From Agaribacterium sp. ZY112 (GTDB taxonomy: Bacteria > Pseudomonadota > Gammaproteobacteria > Pseudomonadales > Cellvibrionaceae), in contig NZ_CP166840.1 of the NCBI RefSeq assembly GCF_041346925.1, forward strand, positions 1,054,001-1,118,000: 64,000 bases of DNA, written 5' to 3'. The notes under the pieces are model-generated. The model did no database searches. It saw only the letters and a list, made by a program, of their open reading frames with translations, and was not told where the DNA came from. Both the position numbers and the translations under genes were made by a program. Positions 34,406 through 44,414 of this stretch are shown in pieces; position 1 is the stretch's first letter; the number at the start of each line of letters is the position of its first letter.

Positions 34406-35662
34406 TTACTTTGCTCCGCTGGGGATGAGTGCTTCACCGCGTACTAAGTCGTCAAAATTTTCGCGCTCTCTGACTAAATAGTGTTGGTCACCATCGACCA
34501 TCACTTCAGCTGCTCGGCCACGGCTGTTGTAATTTGAGCTCATCACAAAACCATAAGCGCCGCTCGACATTAAGGCTAAGCGCTCACCTGCTTCTAAAGC
34601 AAGTGTGCGATCTTTGGCAAGAAAGTCGCCGGTTTCGCAAATTGGGCCAACTAAGTCCCACTGGGTGCTAGTGGCTTTACTTTGTTCTAGCGGCTGCACA
34701 TCTTGCCAGGCCTGATACAGGGAGGGGCGAATGTTGTCATTCATTGCGGCATCGACAATGGCAAAGTTCTTATGCTCGGTAGGCTTTAAGAACAACACTT
34801 CGGTCAAAAGCACGCCTGAGTTTGCGGCAATCGAGCGGCCAGGCTCAAAATAAAGGGCGAGTTTACGCTCGCCTAGACGCGTCTTAATGGCACCAATATA
34901 GTCTTGAATATTAGGCGGTACTTCGTCTTTGTAGCACACACCAATACCTCCACCTAAGTCGAGGTGTTCAATATTGATATTGAACTCGGCTAGCTTGTCT
35001 AGCAATAAAAGCAGGCGATCAAGAGCATCAAAAAACGGTTGGGTTTCAACAAGCTGGGAGCCAATATGGCAGTCAACGCCAATGATGTTTAGCCCTGGTA
35101 GCTTGTCCGCGCGCGCATAAACTTCAGGCGCACTTTGGATGTCGATACCAAACTTGTTTTCTTTTAAACCCGTGCTGATATAGGGATGCGTCTGAGCATC
35201 TACGTCTGGATTGACGCGCAAGCTAATATTGGCAGTAAAGTCATTACTGCTGGCAACTTCACTTAAAAGTTGTAGTTCAGCTTCAGACTCAACGTTAAAG
35301 CAGCCAATGCCCTGCTCTAGAGCAAACAGAAGTTCGTCAGCGGTTTTTCCTACACCGGAGAAAATCACTTTTTTAACATCGCCACCGGCTTTAATGACAC
35401 GCTGAAGTTCGCCTTTTGAAACGATATCAAAACCTGCGCCTAGTTCAGCTAGTACCTGTAGTACGGCAATGTTTGAATTTGCTTTTACGGCATAGCAAAT
35501 TTGTCCGGGATGATCACCGAGTGCATTAGCGTAGGCAAGGTAAGATTCACTAAAGGCTTTGCGGCTATAAACATATAGCGGCGTTTGATAGTGGTCGGCA
35601 AGCTGACTTAGGGCCAGATCTTCGCAGAATAAGCTCTGCTGGCGGCGTTCAAAAACAGGCAT
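34406..35662 (-). CDS. lysA: Diaminopimelate decarboxylase
   Basis: 418 residues, fold type III PLP enzyme making lysine from meso-DAP. The PLP lysine is in CYAVKANSN; HIGSQ, GGGIGVCY and EPGRS bind cofactor phosphate; CETGDFLA holds the active-site Cys. The ATG at 35662-35660 is 7 bp after the lptM stop. A longer in-frame start at 35710 would overlap lptM out of frame and is rejected. Confidence 0.97.
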   Translation of the reverse strand: MPVFERRQQSLFCEDLALSQLADHYQTPLYVYSRKAFSESYLAYANALGDHPGQICYAVKANSNIAVLQVLAELGAGFDIVSKGELQRVIKAGGDVKKVIFSGVGKTADELLFALEQGIGCFNVESEAELQLLSEVASSNDFTANISLRVNPDVDAQTHPYISTGLKENKFGIDIQSAPEVYARADKLPGLNIIGVDCHIGSQLVETQPFFDALDRLLLLLDKLAEFNINIEHLDLGGGIGVCYKDEVPPNIQDYIGAIKTRLGERKLALYFEPGRSIAANSGVLLTEVLFLKPTEHKNFAIVDAAMNDNIRPSLYQAWQDVQPLEQSKATSTQWDLVGPICETGDFLAKDRTLALEAGERLALMSSGAYGFVMSSNYNSRGRAAEVMVDGDQHYLVRERENFDDLVRGEALIPSGAK

Positions 35663-35669
35663 GTAATAC

Positions 35670-35825
35670 TCAATCGTTTGCGGAAAATGGGGGTGCTTGA
35701 TCTTCTTCACTGCTTGGCTTGTCTGCCGGATCGACTAAATCACCGGTTTGACCGCAGGCGCAAAAGCCAAAGCACAGCAGGCCTAATGCCAATAATTTAC
35801 GCAGTGCAGGAGCGTGATAAAGCAT
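35670..35825 (-). CDS. lptM: LPS-assembly lipoprotein LptM (YifL)
   Basis: 51-residue lipoprotein. The signal LLALGLLCFGFCAC ends with the lipobox Cys at residue 24, followed by GQTGDLVDP, matching the LptM hallmark CGQ-x-G-x-L. LptM helps LptD mature in the outer membrane. GGAAAA lies upstream of the ATG. It is first in the lptM-lysA-dapF-DUF484 operon, as in Pseudomonas and enterics. Confidence 0.88.
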   Translation of the reverse strand: MLYHAPALRKLLALGLLCFGFCACGQTGDLVDPADKPSSEEDQAPPFSAND

Positions 35826-35917
35826 CTATTTTCCTAGGGAATTCCAAACCTCCGAGTATAGCTTGGCTGGTGCTGGCTGGCTATGGCGAGGGCTGATGAA
35901 GCGGGCTCTGAGTGCGC

Positions 35918-38680
35918 CTATTGATTGAGTTTGCTTTCGATAATCTGTTTTTGCTTTAAGTAGTGGCTAAGTTGGAGCTCGCCATCTAAAGCTAGGTGCT
36001 CACAAACTAGGCCTAGGTCGAGATCGCTTAGTTGTAAGTCGTGTGTTGGGCTGTACTTGCTCAACTTGCATATGCTTTGTTTGATATGGGTGATGCTGTT
36101 ATTTTTACGATTAGCTCTAATAAGTTGCTCGTTAAGATAGAAGTCATAGTGAATGCTGTTGTTCTGTAAGCGGGCTACTGCTTTTAGTTCGTATTGAGCG
36201 TCATTATTGCTTTGTTCGAGCTGCCGCTTACGCAAGCTAAAACGACCTTGGTCATCTTCTTGAATGCGAAAAAGGTACACTGGGCACACACCAAAATCTG
36301 ATAATAGTTCTGGGTTGCGCTGGCTTTGACGATAAATGCAGGCACGTAGAAAGTGCTGCAATGCTCTCAAACGCTTTTGTTTGGGGCCTTGGTTAAGACT
36401 GATGTGCACGATGCTGCCTTTTTCATCAGCGATATAGCATTGGCTGCCTATATCAAAGTGACGGTAGAACACTTGTATGCAGTTGCGCCTGAGTTTGCTG
36501 GCAATTAAGGGCAAAGGGCTGTGATCAAAGCTGTTGCGATCAAAATGAAGAGCGCTCCATTGCTGCTGTTGAGCGCTGAGAGCCAGAATGAGTTTGTCTT
36601 TGTTGCTAAAGCGCAGGCATTCGATTTTACCCTTATCGATGTGAATTAGCTGCCATTGCCCGCCTAGAGCGAGCACGTAACGCACCGGCTTGTATGCTTT
36701 GTTTTTTAAGTAGCTAAATAGATCTTGTAGGCATTGTCGGCTGTGCTGTTCAATGACGGACTTTAATTGCCCATGCATGCAGTGCAATTCCAATGAAGGT
36801 ATATAGCCGCCTTTTGTTCCTAGTTCACTGTGATGCAAGCAATAGAGAAGCGCATCGAGCAGTGAGTGTTTGCCTTCAAAATGGCGAATTTGTAGCTCAG
36901 ACCATGAATTAAGAGAAATGACGCTGAGGTTCTGTATCAGCCTGTCAGCGGACTCTGTCGTATGGTTTTGGCTATAACTCTTTTGCTCTGGGCTTTCGCT
37001 GTTTATAAGCAACAGCAGGCGGCGGCAGTGTTGGTTTTGTTCAAATTGCTTGTGCTCAGCGAGCTGTTGTTTGGGTAACCAGCGCAGAATAGTGCGGCAG
37101 CTATGACTCAATCGCTGCTGGCTTATGCCTAGCTTTACGGTAGCACTGACTTGAGTGCTTTCGGTATAAATGCCGTTATAGCAGGCCCAGAGTAAAATTT
37201 CGTTAAGAGAGAGGGCTTGGTGTAGCTCCTCTTGTCCGCGCTCATTTCTAAGGCTCCATGTTTGTGCTGCCTCTCGTGCAATATACAGCTGGTTTTCACT
37301 GATATCGTTGCTGATATTCGGGTTGATCCAGTCGATCTTGCCGGCGCGTTGTTCAAAAGCAGCTTGTAATTTATTGCCTAAGACTCTGAGGTCGTGAGCG
37401 TCTATTTGTATGTCGCTTTGAGAATATTGGGCGAAGTTCAGTAGGTTCTGATAGGCGACATTAAGTTGGTCGACCAACTGCTTGCGTTCGGCACAGACTT
37501 CTAAGCTCTTCCACTGCCGTCGTTGATCAAGCTTACTTATAGTTGCCTTATCCCAGCCCCACTGTTCAATCAAATGCTGCAGTTGTTTGTGTTGCCACGG
37601 GCGGGTTTTACTGCGCTGATTGATTTTAGAAAGCGCACGCCCGGCTTTGAAATAGAAGCAGCGCCGAGTGAGCTCTAAGCGATCGTTTTGTTTTTGGGTG
37701 AGCAGGTAGTGTTCAATGCGTTGGTACATTAATAGGTAGTTATCGAGCTTGTCGATATCGAGTTCACCCTTATAAATCAGCGCTTTGAAGTCAGCGGCAA
37801 GGGAGTGCATTTTTGGCCAGTCATGCACATACACCTCTAGTAAAATGAGTTTCAAAACACTTTTATAGGGAGATTCAATTGCTTTATAAAGCTGCCAAAT
37901 GGCAGCACCGACAAACTCGTTATTAGGGATGTGGGCAGCGCTGCCAAAATCAATAACGGCTTGAGGAGGTAAAAAGCGTCTTTGCTGTAAGCGCTGACAG
38001 TGCTCTTCGTAGTTGTTTTCACTGGCGTTAGGGACATACCACCAAAGTGGAATATGGCCGCAGAGGTAAATACTTGAGCGGTAGAATTCATCAAGTAAAA
38101 GCAAGCGCTGCGTGGAGCCACTGCTTTCAAGGTCCATAGACGAAAGTTGGCCTTGCTTAAATGCATGGGCATTCATGGGAAAGATATGCAGATCCAAGCC
38201 CTGCTGTTTGGCCCAGCTGCTAATTCGTTCGCACTTTTCGCTAAGTTGTTTTTGTTGCTTGTTACTTAGCTTGTCTTGAAAGCAGAGCCATACATCTATG
38301 TCACTGCTGCTGGTTTGGGCAATAGTGCCAACGCTGCCCATTAGGAAGATCGCGTTTATATCTGCATTTTGATAAGGGCTGTTTTGCAGGGTGAAGCTGC
38401 GGGCTATGCTTTTGGCTGCTCTAAGATCGCTGCTCTTAGGTGTGTAATCGCTTACTTTGCTGGGGCATTTATGGCCGCAAAAACCGGGTAGCATGGGGTG
38501 ATTACAGTGGAACAATAAAGGCAATACACGAACGATGGATTGCTGATGCTCATTTAAGGCCGAGTTAAGACGTTCTAGGCGCGCAAGATTGACTGCCAAG
38601 AAGCGTTTGCGCAGTGTATTAAGGTTTTGTCTGTCAAAGCCGTCTTGAATTGGCTCGGGCTGTATTGGGTGCTGCTTCAC
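35918..38680 (-). CDS. cyaA: Class I adenylate cyclase
   Basis: 920 residues. Catalytic N-terminal half with LMGSVGTIAQTSSSDIDVWLCF (nucleotidyltransferase GS and DxD residues) near 110-135, LPGFCGHKCPSKV, and HIFPMNAHAFKQGQ. The C-terminal half is the regulatory region found in gammaproteobacterial CyaA, with SLELHCMHGQL. It makes cAMP for CRP signalling. Length is close to, and slightly above, the E. coli enzyme (848). Confidence 0.94.
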   Translation of the reverse strand: MKQHPIQPEPIQDGFDRQNLNTLRKRFLAVNLARLERLNSALNEHQQSIVRVLPLLFHCNHPMLPGFCGHKCPSKVSDYTPKSSDLRAAKSIARSFTLQNSPYQNADINAIFLMGSVGTIAQTSSSDIDVWLCFQDKLSNKQQKQLSEKCERISSWAKQQGLDLHIFPMNAHAFKQGQLSSMDLESSGSTQRLLLLDEFYRSSIYLCGHIPLWWYVPNASENNYEEHCQRLQQRRFLPPQAVIDFGSAAHIPNNEFVGAAIWQLYKAIESPYKSVLKLILLEVYVHDWPKMHSLAADFKALIYKGELDIDKLDNYLLMYQRIEHYLLTQKQNDRLELTRRCFYFKAGRALSKINQRSKTRPWQHKQLQHLIEQWGWDKATISKLDQRRQWKSLEVCAERKQLVDQLNVAYQNLLNFAQYSQSDIQIDAHDLRVLGNKLQAAFEQRAGKIDWINPNISNDISENQLYIAREAAQTWSLRNERGQEELHQALSLNEILLWACYNGIYTESTQVSATVKLGISQQRLSHSCRTILRWLPKQQLAEHKQFEQNQHCRRLLLLINSESPEQKSYSQNHTTESADRLIQNLSVISLNSWSELQIRHFEGKHSLLDALLYCLHHSELGTKGGYIPSLELHCMHGQLKSVIEQHSRQCLQDLFSYLKNKAYKPVRYVLALGGQWQLIHIDKGKIECLRFSNKDKLILALSAQQQQWSALHFDRNSFDHSPLPLIASKLRRNCIQVFYRHFDIGSQCYIADEKGSIVHISLNQGPKQKRLRALQHFLRACIYRQSQRNPELLSDFGVCPVYLFRIQEDDQGRFSLRKRQLEQSNNDAQYELKAVARLQNNSIHYDFYLNEQLIRANRKNNSITHIKQSICKLSKYSPTHDLQLSDLDLGLVCEHLALDGELQLSHYLKQKQIIESKLNQ

Positions 38681-38698
38681 TGTGGCTCGCTATCTGAG

Positions 38699-38732
38699 AA
38701 CTAAGCAGCCTACGAGTGTTGGCTGCTTAGTT
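38699..38732 (-). repeat. Perfect 12-bp inverted repeat between coaD and cyaA
   Basis: AACTAAGCAGCC pairs with GGCTGCTTAGTT across a 10-nt loop. It follows coaD and precedes cyaA. The stem is terminator-strength, but only short T content follows on the minus strand. Confidence 0.5.
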
Positions 38733-38756
38733 AAGCGTAGTTGAGCTCAGCGCGCT

Positions 38757-39281
<525 letters not shown>

Positions 39282-39427
39282 TTAAGTTAGACGTGGCAGT
39301 ATTTAAGCGCTTTATTGATTTTAGGCATGGCTTGCTACTGCTTTATTCTAACGAAGGGCTTTGTTGTGCTCCATTGGAGGGCGTTTTTACGCTTAATGGC
39401 TTATAAGACTTGGCTAAAGCCTAGATT

Positions 39428-40048
39428 TTATGTGTTGTTAAAGCGATAGAGTTGCACATCAACGCTACCGGCTTTTAATTGTTTGTGAATGCTAAAGCCC
39501 GAAGGGGCTTGAATCTTTGTCTCGTTAGGGCTTTCCACGTATATTAGCGCCTCATTGGCAAGTAGCTGCTTATTGATAAGGGCATCCAGCGTTTGCTGCC
39601 AGAGATCAGCTGCGAAAGGTGGGTCTAGAAACACAAGGTCAAAGCCCTTTTCCTTGGTTTGCTCTAGCCACTGTAACGTGTCGCCATGATGTAATTGCCA
39701 GCTTGCATTTGGCGCTTTTAGGTTTAATAAATTGTCTTTGAGTTGATGTGCAGCTTGTTGGTGTTTTTCGATAAACTGTACGAATTCTGCGCCTCGGCTT
39801 AAGGCTTCCAAGCCCAAGGCTCCGGTTCCTGCAAAGAGGTCTAAGCAGCGACGGCCGTGGATTTCGGCTGTGAGCCAATTAAATAAGGTTTCGCGGATAC
39901 GGTCGCCCGTAGGTCTCAGGCCTTCAGCATCGTGTACAGGCAACATGCGTCGACGCCATTGGCCGCCGATAATGCGTACTTTTGATAAGCCTCGATTTGG
40001 CCCTGAGTTGGCTTTGCGGGCTTTATGATTTTTTGCTGGGCGTTTCAA
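39428..40048 (-). CDS. rsmD: 16S rRNA (guanine-966-N2) methyltransferase RsmD
   Basis: 206 residues. A basic N-terminus (KRPAKNHKARK) is followed by VRIIGGQWRRRMLPV, GLRPTGDRIRETLFNWL, SAM-binding DLFAGTGALGLEALSRGA, and catalytic DPPF in LVFLDPPFA. Methylates G966 of 16S rRNA. Divergent from ftsY with about 36 bp between starts, the usual arrangement in gammaproteobacteria. Confidence 0.96.
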   Translation of the reverse strand: MKRPAKNHKARKANSGPNRGLSKVRIIGGQWRRRMLPVHDAEGLRPTGDRIRETLFNWLTAEIHGRRCLDLFAGTGALGLEALSRGAEFVQFIEKHQQAAHQLKDNLLNLKAPNASWQLHHGDTLQWLEQTKEKGFDLVFLDPPFAADLWQQTLDALINKQLLANEALIYVESPNETKIQAPSGFSIHKQLKAGSVDVQLYRFNNT

Positions 40049-40084
40049 GCGAACAGTACCAATAGTGATTTTGAGCGAAGTTTA

Positions 40085-41254
40085 ATGTTTTTTGGACGTA
40101 AAAAAAGAAAAGAAGCCGCTTTAGCGAAAGAAGCTGAAGAATTAAGGCTAAAAGAAGAGCAAGCTGCTGCAGAGGCTCAGGCCTTAGTCGAGCAAGCGAA
40201 GGCCGCGGGGCAAGCTCAGGTTGAACCTATGGCGGAGTCTGTTGCTGAATCAGAAGTTGAGATCTCGGTCGAGCCTTCCGTTGAGCAGGACGAGCATGTA
40301 GCTACACCAGCGGTACAAGAAGAGGTGAAGCCTAAGCGCCCTAGCCTCTTTGAGCGTATCAAAAAAGGCTTGGCTCGAACCAGTAAGCCTTTAAGCACGG
40401 GTCTAAGTGCCCTGCTTTTGGGTAAGAAAAAGATTGATGATGAGTTGCTCGAAGAGCTAGAAACAATCCTGTTAACGGCTGATATCGGGGTTGATGCTAC
40501 CGAGCAAATCATTGACCAGCTTACGGCAAAAGTTAGGCGCAAGGAGTTGGGTGACAGTGATGCCCTACTTGCAGAGCTGAAGGTGCAGCTGCGAGATATG
40601 CTGTCTCAGGTTGAGCAACCTTTACTTGTTGATACGACACAAAATCCTTATGTGATCTTAGTGGTGGGGGTGAATGGTGTTGGTAAAACGACCACCATTG
40701 GCAAGCTGGCGAAGCGTTTACAAAATGAAGGAAAGTCAGTGATGCTGGCTGCTGGTGATACTTTCCGTGCCGCTGCCGTAGAGCAGTTACAGACTTGGGG
40801 TGAGCGCAATAATGTTCAGGTCGTTGCTCAGCATACTGGAGCTGATAGCGCTTCGGTTGTATTTGATGCCTTGCAAAGTGCTAAGTCCAAGGGAGTTGAT
40901 GTGCTCATTGCCGACACAGCAGGTCGCTTGCACAATAAGAGCAATTTAATGGAAGAGCTCGCTAAAGTTAAGCGAGTTATGGCCAAGATCGACGACAGTG
41001 CACCTCATGAGGTACTTTTGGTTTTGGATGCTGGTACAGGTCAAAATGCGGTTAGCCAGCTTGATCATTTCCATGAAAGCGCTGGTGTTACCGGTTTGGC
41101 ATTAACCAAGCTTGACGGTACTGCACGTGGCGGAGTGATTTTTGCTTTAAGCCAAAAACACGGAGTGCCCTTACGTTTTATTGGTGTGGGCGAAGGCATT
41201 GATGATTTACAGGTCTTTGATGCTGGCACTTTTGTTGACGCACTTTTTTCTTAA
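40085..41254 (+). CDS. ftsY: Signal recognition particle receptor FtsY
   Basis: 389 residues. Begins MFFGRKKRKEAAL, an acidic/charged A domain of about 95 residues, then the NG domain with Walker A GVNGVGKTT near residue 195, DTAGR, TKLDG and GVGEGIDDLQVF. Docks SRP-ribosome complexes at the membrane. The ATG at 40085 matches family starts; an upstream ATG at 40025 would overlap rsmD and is rejected. ftsE follows after 12 bp. Confidence 0.97.
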   Translation: MFFGRKKRKEAALAKEAEELRLKEEQAAAEAQALVEQAKAAGQAQVEPMAESVAESEVEISVEPSVEQDEHVATPAVQEEVKPKRPSLFERIKKGLARTSKPLSTGLSALLLGKKKIDDELLEELETILLTADIGVDATEQIIDQLTAKVRRKELGDSDALLAELKVQLRDMLSQVEQPLLVDTTQNPYVILVVGVNGVGKTTTIGKLAKRLQNEGKSVMLAAGDTFRAAAVEQLQTWGERNNVQVVAQHTGADSASVVFDALQSAKSKGVDVLIADTAGRLHNKSNLMEELAKVKRVMAKIDDSAPHEVLLVLDAGTGQNAVSQLDHFHESAGVTGLALTKLDGTARGGVIFALSQKHGVPLRFIGVGEGIDDLQVFDAGTFVDALFS

Positions 41255-41266
41255 GAGCCTCATGCA

Positions 41267-41956
41267 ATGATTAGCTTCAGTCATGTGTGTAAGCGTTATT
41301 CTGGCGGTAAAGACGCGCTTAACGATGTCAGTTTTGATATCGGTGAAGGTGAGATGGTTTTTCTTACAGGCCACAGTGGTGCTGGTAAAAGTACCTTACT
41401 GAAGCTGATTATGCAGATTGAAAAAGCTACCACTGGCCAGGTGCTTATTGGTGGCCGTAATTTAGGCCGTATGCGAGCTAGTCGAGTGCCCTACCACCGC
41501 CGCCAAATTGGTGTGGTATTTCAAAACCACTCTTTACTATTTGATCGAAACGTCTTCGAAAATGTTGCTTTGCCTCTGCAAATTGCCGGTTATTCACCTT
41601 CTGAATGTGGTCGCCGTGTTCGTGCCGCTTTAGATAAGGTCGGTTTGCTTGGGCGAGAAAAGCATAAGCCAATCACCTTAAGTGGTGGTGAGCAGCAAAG
41701 GGTTGGTATCGCTCGAGCCATTGTAAATAAGCCCAAGATTATTTTGGCAGATGAACCTACGGGTAATTTAGACCCTGCCCTTTCAAGTGAGATCATGCAT
41801 TTATTCGAGCAGTTCACGGAAGTTGGCGTCACCATGTTAATTGCTAGTCACGATCACGGCCTAATTAAGCGAATGGATAAGCGCATCTTGGCCTTAAAAG
41901 AAGGCTCTTTGATTTTTGATGGCATGCTACCTAGAGCATCTGCGGGGTCTAACTAA
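41267..41956 (+). CDS. ftsE: Cell division ATP-binding protein FtsE
   Basis: 229 residues. Walker A GHSGAGKST, Q-loop VVFQNHSLLF, signature LSGGEQQRVGIARA, Walker B IILADEPTGNLDP and H-loop ASHDHGLI. With FtsX it activates septal amidases during division. Its stop overlaps the ftsX start (TAATG). Confidence 0.97.
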   Translation: MISFSHVCKRYSGGKDALNDVSFDIGEGEMVFLTGHSGAGKSTLLKLIMQIEKATTGQVLIGGRNLGRMRASRVPYHRRQIGVVFQNHSLLFDRNVFENVALPLQIAGYSPSECGRRVRAALDKVGLLGREKHKPITLSGGEQQRVGIARAIVNKPKIILADEPTGNLDPALSSEIMHLFEQFTEVGVTMLIASHDHGLIKRMDKRILALKEGSLIFDGMLPRASAGSN

Positions 41957-42927
41957 TGGCTGACCCTCGTGCTGATGGCGCCTCAGTCGCTAAGCGCAGC
42001 CTTGCCGGTGCAATGAGGGCTTGGTTGGCTCATCACCGCTCTAGCTTTTCCTCAACTTTAAACCGTTTGTTAGATGATAAGGCGCAAACTTTATTAACGT
42101 CTTTAGTCGTGGCAGTGGCTTTGGCTTTACCTGTTTTATTGATGCTGTCGCTATCGAATCTTCAGCAATTAGGTCAAGGCTGGGATACGGAGCCTAAATT
42201 AACGCTTTATCTTAATGAGAAGGTCAGCCAAAGGGCGGCAGATCAATTTATTGAACAGCTGAGCAGTGATATCCGTATTGCGCAGCTGCGTTATATCGAT
42301 GCTGATGAGGCTCTACGTGAATTTGAAGCCCTAAGTGGCTTTGGCTCAGTATTGGAGGGGTTAGCGCAAAACCCGTTGCCAGCTGCGATAGAGCTTAGCC
42401 CTAGTGCGGCCTTTCAAAGTGTTACTGCTCAGCAAGCCTTAGCCGATGAGTTGGCTCAAAGTGTACTGGTTGCCGAGGCCAATGTTGATCTCGCTTGGGT
42501 CCAGCGCTTTTTAGCCATTACCGCTTTATTGCAGCAGTTAGTGTTGTTCCTAGCTTTATTGCTGGCGTTGGGAGCTCTGCTTGCAATAGGTAATACCGTG
42601 CGCCTGATTATTGAAAATCGTAAAGATGAGATTGTAATAATTAAGCTTGTTGGCGGTACTAATGGCTTTGTACGTAGGCCTTTGCTCTATACAGGTGGCC
42701 TTTATGGCTTCTTTGGTGGCTTCATCGCATTGCTTTTAGTTTCTATTGTTGTGATGTCGGTATCAGTAAAGGTTGAGGCAATCGCTCAAGCTTACAGTGC
42801 CAGTTTTGATTTACAGGGCTTATCTGCAGTGCAAGCCTTACAGTTATTAGTGGTGGCTACATCTTTAGGTTGGCTGGGTTCAGCTTTAGCGGTGAGCCGT
42901 CATTTAAGCGATATAGAGCCAAGTTAA
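41956..42927 (+). CDS. ftsX: Cell division protein FtsX
   Basis: 323 residues, four membrane helices with a large periplasmic loop between helices 1 and 2. Family blocks: LTLYLNEKVSQ, YIDADEALREF, NPLPAAIEL, GNTVRLIIENRKDEIVIIKLVGGTNGFVRRPLLYTG. It passes the FtsE ATPase cycle to periplasmic EnvC-like activators. End of the ftsYEX operon, followed by rpoH. Confidence 0.96.
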   Translation: MADPRADGASVAKRSLAGAMRAWLAHHRSSFSSTLNRLLDDKAQTLLTSLVVAVALALPVLLMLSLSNLQQLGQGWDTEPKLTLYLNEKVSQRAADQFIEQLSSDIRIAQLRYIDADEALREFEALSGFGSVLEGLAQNPLPAAIELSPSAAFQSVTAQQALADELAQSVLVAEANVDLAWVQRFLAITALLQQLVLFLALLLALGALLAIGNTVRLIIENRKDEIVIIKLVGGTNGFVRRPLLYTGGLYGFFGGFIALLLVSIVVMSVSVKVEAIAQAYSASFDLQGLSAVQALQLLVVATSLGWLGSALAVSRHLSDIEPS

Positions 42928-43032
42928 GCTAGGCTTGGAACTCTTTTATTGTTTATGCAGTCAAAGTAAAAGCGGATACTTAGCCCGTCTTCAGTGACGG
43001 ATGCTAGGCTATCCTGCATAGGATATGGAACA

Positions 43033-43060
43033 GCCGCAACTTGGATGCTACTATTGCGGC
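43033..43060 (+). promoter_or_regulatory. Hairpin in the rpoH leader
   Basis: GCCGCAA pairs with TTGCGGC (7 bp) and ends about 11 bp before the GGAGG of rpoH; a smaller hairpin ATCCT-GCAT-AGGAT lies just upstream. It could take part in heat-controlled translation, which is known for rpoH mRNA, but the published structures involve the coding region. Confidence 0.3.
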
Positions 43061-43080
43061 AATCTCATTCGGAGGTTTAT

Positions 43081-43938
43081 ATGGGAACCAGTTTACAGAC
43101 AGTTGAAGCGCTTGCACCAGGTCAGAACCTGGCGGCTTACATGCAGACTGTCAACTCGATCGCCGTGCTCAGCGCCGAACAAGAAAAGGAGCTGGCCGAG
43201 GATCTCTATTACAATGAAAATCTAGAGGCGGCTCGCCAGCTTGTTATGAGTCACCTGCGCTTTGTTGTGCATATTGCTAAATCATATGCCGGTTACGGCT
43301 TGAATCAGGGGGATCTGATTCAAGAAGGCAATGTTGGCTTGATGAAGGCGGTTAAGCGTTTTAATCCTGAAAAAGGTGTGCGCTTAGTATCCTTTGCAGT
43401 GCACTGGATTAAAGCCGAGATGCATGAATTTATCTTGCGCAACTGGCGTATTGTTAAGGTTGCAACGACTAAGGCTCAGCGCAAACTCTTTTTTAATCTT
43501 CGTGGCCAAAAGAAAAAATTGGCATGGCTAACTGCTGATGAAGCAAAAGCTGTAGCAGAAGATTTAAATGTAGAAGTTAAACATGTGCATGAGATGGAGG
43601 GGCGCCTCTCCGCTTATGATGCAGGTTTTGATGCTGGTGCAGATGATGACGACGAAACTGCTTTTCAGGCACCAGCAGCGTACCTTGAAGATAAGCGCTA
43701 TGATCCATCGACCATTGTTGAAGATGCCGATTGGCAGCAGGACAGCGTAAATGGTTTGTTGGTTGCTCTTGAAGGGCTAGATGAGCGCAGTCGTGACATT
43801 CTTCAGCAGCGTTGGCTTGATGATGACAGCAAAGCCACTTTGCACGAGCTTGCAGATAAGTACGGTGTTTCTGCCGAGCGTATTCGCCAGCTTGAAAAGA
43901 ATGCTATGAAGAAAGTTCGCGCGATGATGGAAGCCTAA
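43081..43938 (+). CDS. rpoH: RNA polymerase heat-shock sigma factor RpoH (sigma-32)
   Basis: 285 residues. Region 2 has [25 protein letters not shown] and [23 protein letters not shown]; the RpoH box [15 protein letters not shown] starts at residue 133; region 4 ends [17 protein letters not shown]. The start is ATG 43081 after GGAGG; an upstream ATG (42994) is out of keeping with the family. Controls chaperones and proteases. Strong terminator after the gene. Confidence 0.97.
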   Translation: MGTSLQTVEALAPGQNLAAYMQTVNSIAVLSAEQEKELAEDLYYNENLEAARQLVMSHLRFVVHIAKSYAGYGLNQGDLIQEGNVGLMKAVKRFNPEKGVRLVSFAVHWIKAEMHEFILRNWRIVKVATTKAQRKLFFNLRGQKKKLAWLTADEAKAVAEDLNVEVKHVHEMEGRLSAYDAGFDAGADDDDETAFQAPAAYLEDKRYDPSTIVEDADWQQDSVNGLLVALEGLDERSRDILQQRWLDDDSKATLHELADKYGVSAERIRQLEKNAMKKVRAMMEA

Positions 43939-43969
43939 ACGGCGCATCGTTTTATGTCACGCAGCTTCG

Positions 43970-43997
43970 AAAAAGCCGCATTAAGCGGCTTTTTTAT
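43970..43997 (+). terminator. Terminator after rpoH
   Basis: AAAAAGCCGC and GCGGCTTTTT form a 10-bp stem (loop ATTAA), followed by T. Confidence 0.88.
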
Positions 43998-44027
43998 TGC
44001 CCGTCGTTTTTGTTGGTGGGGGTTTAG

Positions 44028-44414
44028 GTGTTAAAACAAGCTCGCAGTGTTTTGATGTGTGCCGGCTTAAATGGCGGCACATGTGTTGTGATAGGTGCTT
44101 TTGCGGCCCATGCTTTACAGCATCACTTAGATGAGCGCTCTATGTCGGTATTAAAAACAGGCCTGCTCTATCAGCAGTGGCATACGCTTGTTTTATTATT
44201 TATAGCCGTTGCTATGCGGCAGTGGCCGGGTTTGGCTTGGCATTGGCCCGCCCGTTTGGTCGCGACAGGTATAGGTTTCTTTTCCTTAAGTTTATATATG
44301 CTAGCGCTGGGAATGCCTAGTTGGTTGGGCTTGTTGACTCCGTTAGGTGGTTTGTTCTTTATTGGCGCGTGGTTAGTACTATTTTTAATGGCTTATAAAG
44401 CTAGAGATTTATGA
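44028..44414 (+). CDS. DUF423 family membrane protein
   Basis: 128 residues, four membrane helices. [35 protein letters not shown] is the DUF423/YgdD signature. Starts with GTG at 44028, preceded by GGGGG. Overlaps trmB by ATGA. Function unknown. Confidence 0.85.
   Translation: MLKQARSVLMCAGLNGGTCVVIGAFAAHALQHHLDERSMSVLKTGLLYQQWHTLVLLFIAVAMRQWPGLAWHWPARLVATGIGFFSLSLYMLALGMPSWLGLLTPLGGLFFIGAWLVLFLMAYKARDL

Noticed and set aside
35663..35710. Longer lysA start at 35710
   Set aside because: The extra 16 residues overlap the end of lptM out of frame and are absent from the family.
40025..40084. Longer ftsY start at 40025
   Set aside because: It overlaps rsmD on the other strand; the family begins MFFGRKKR-like at 40085.
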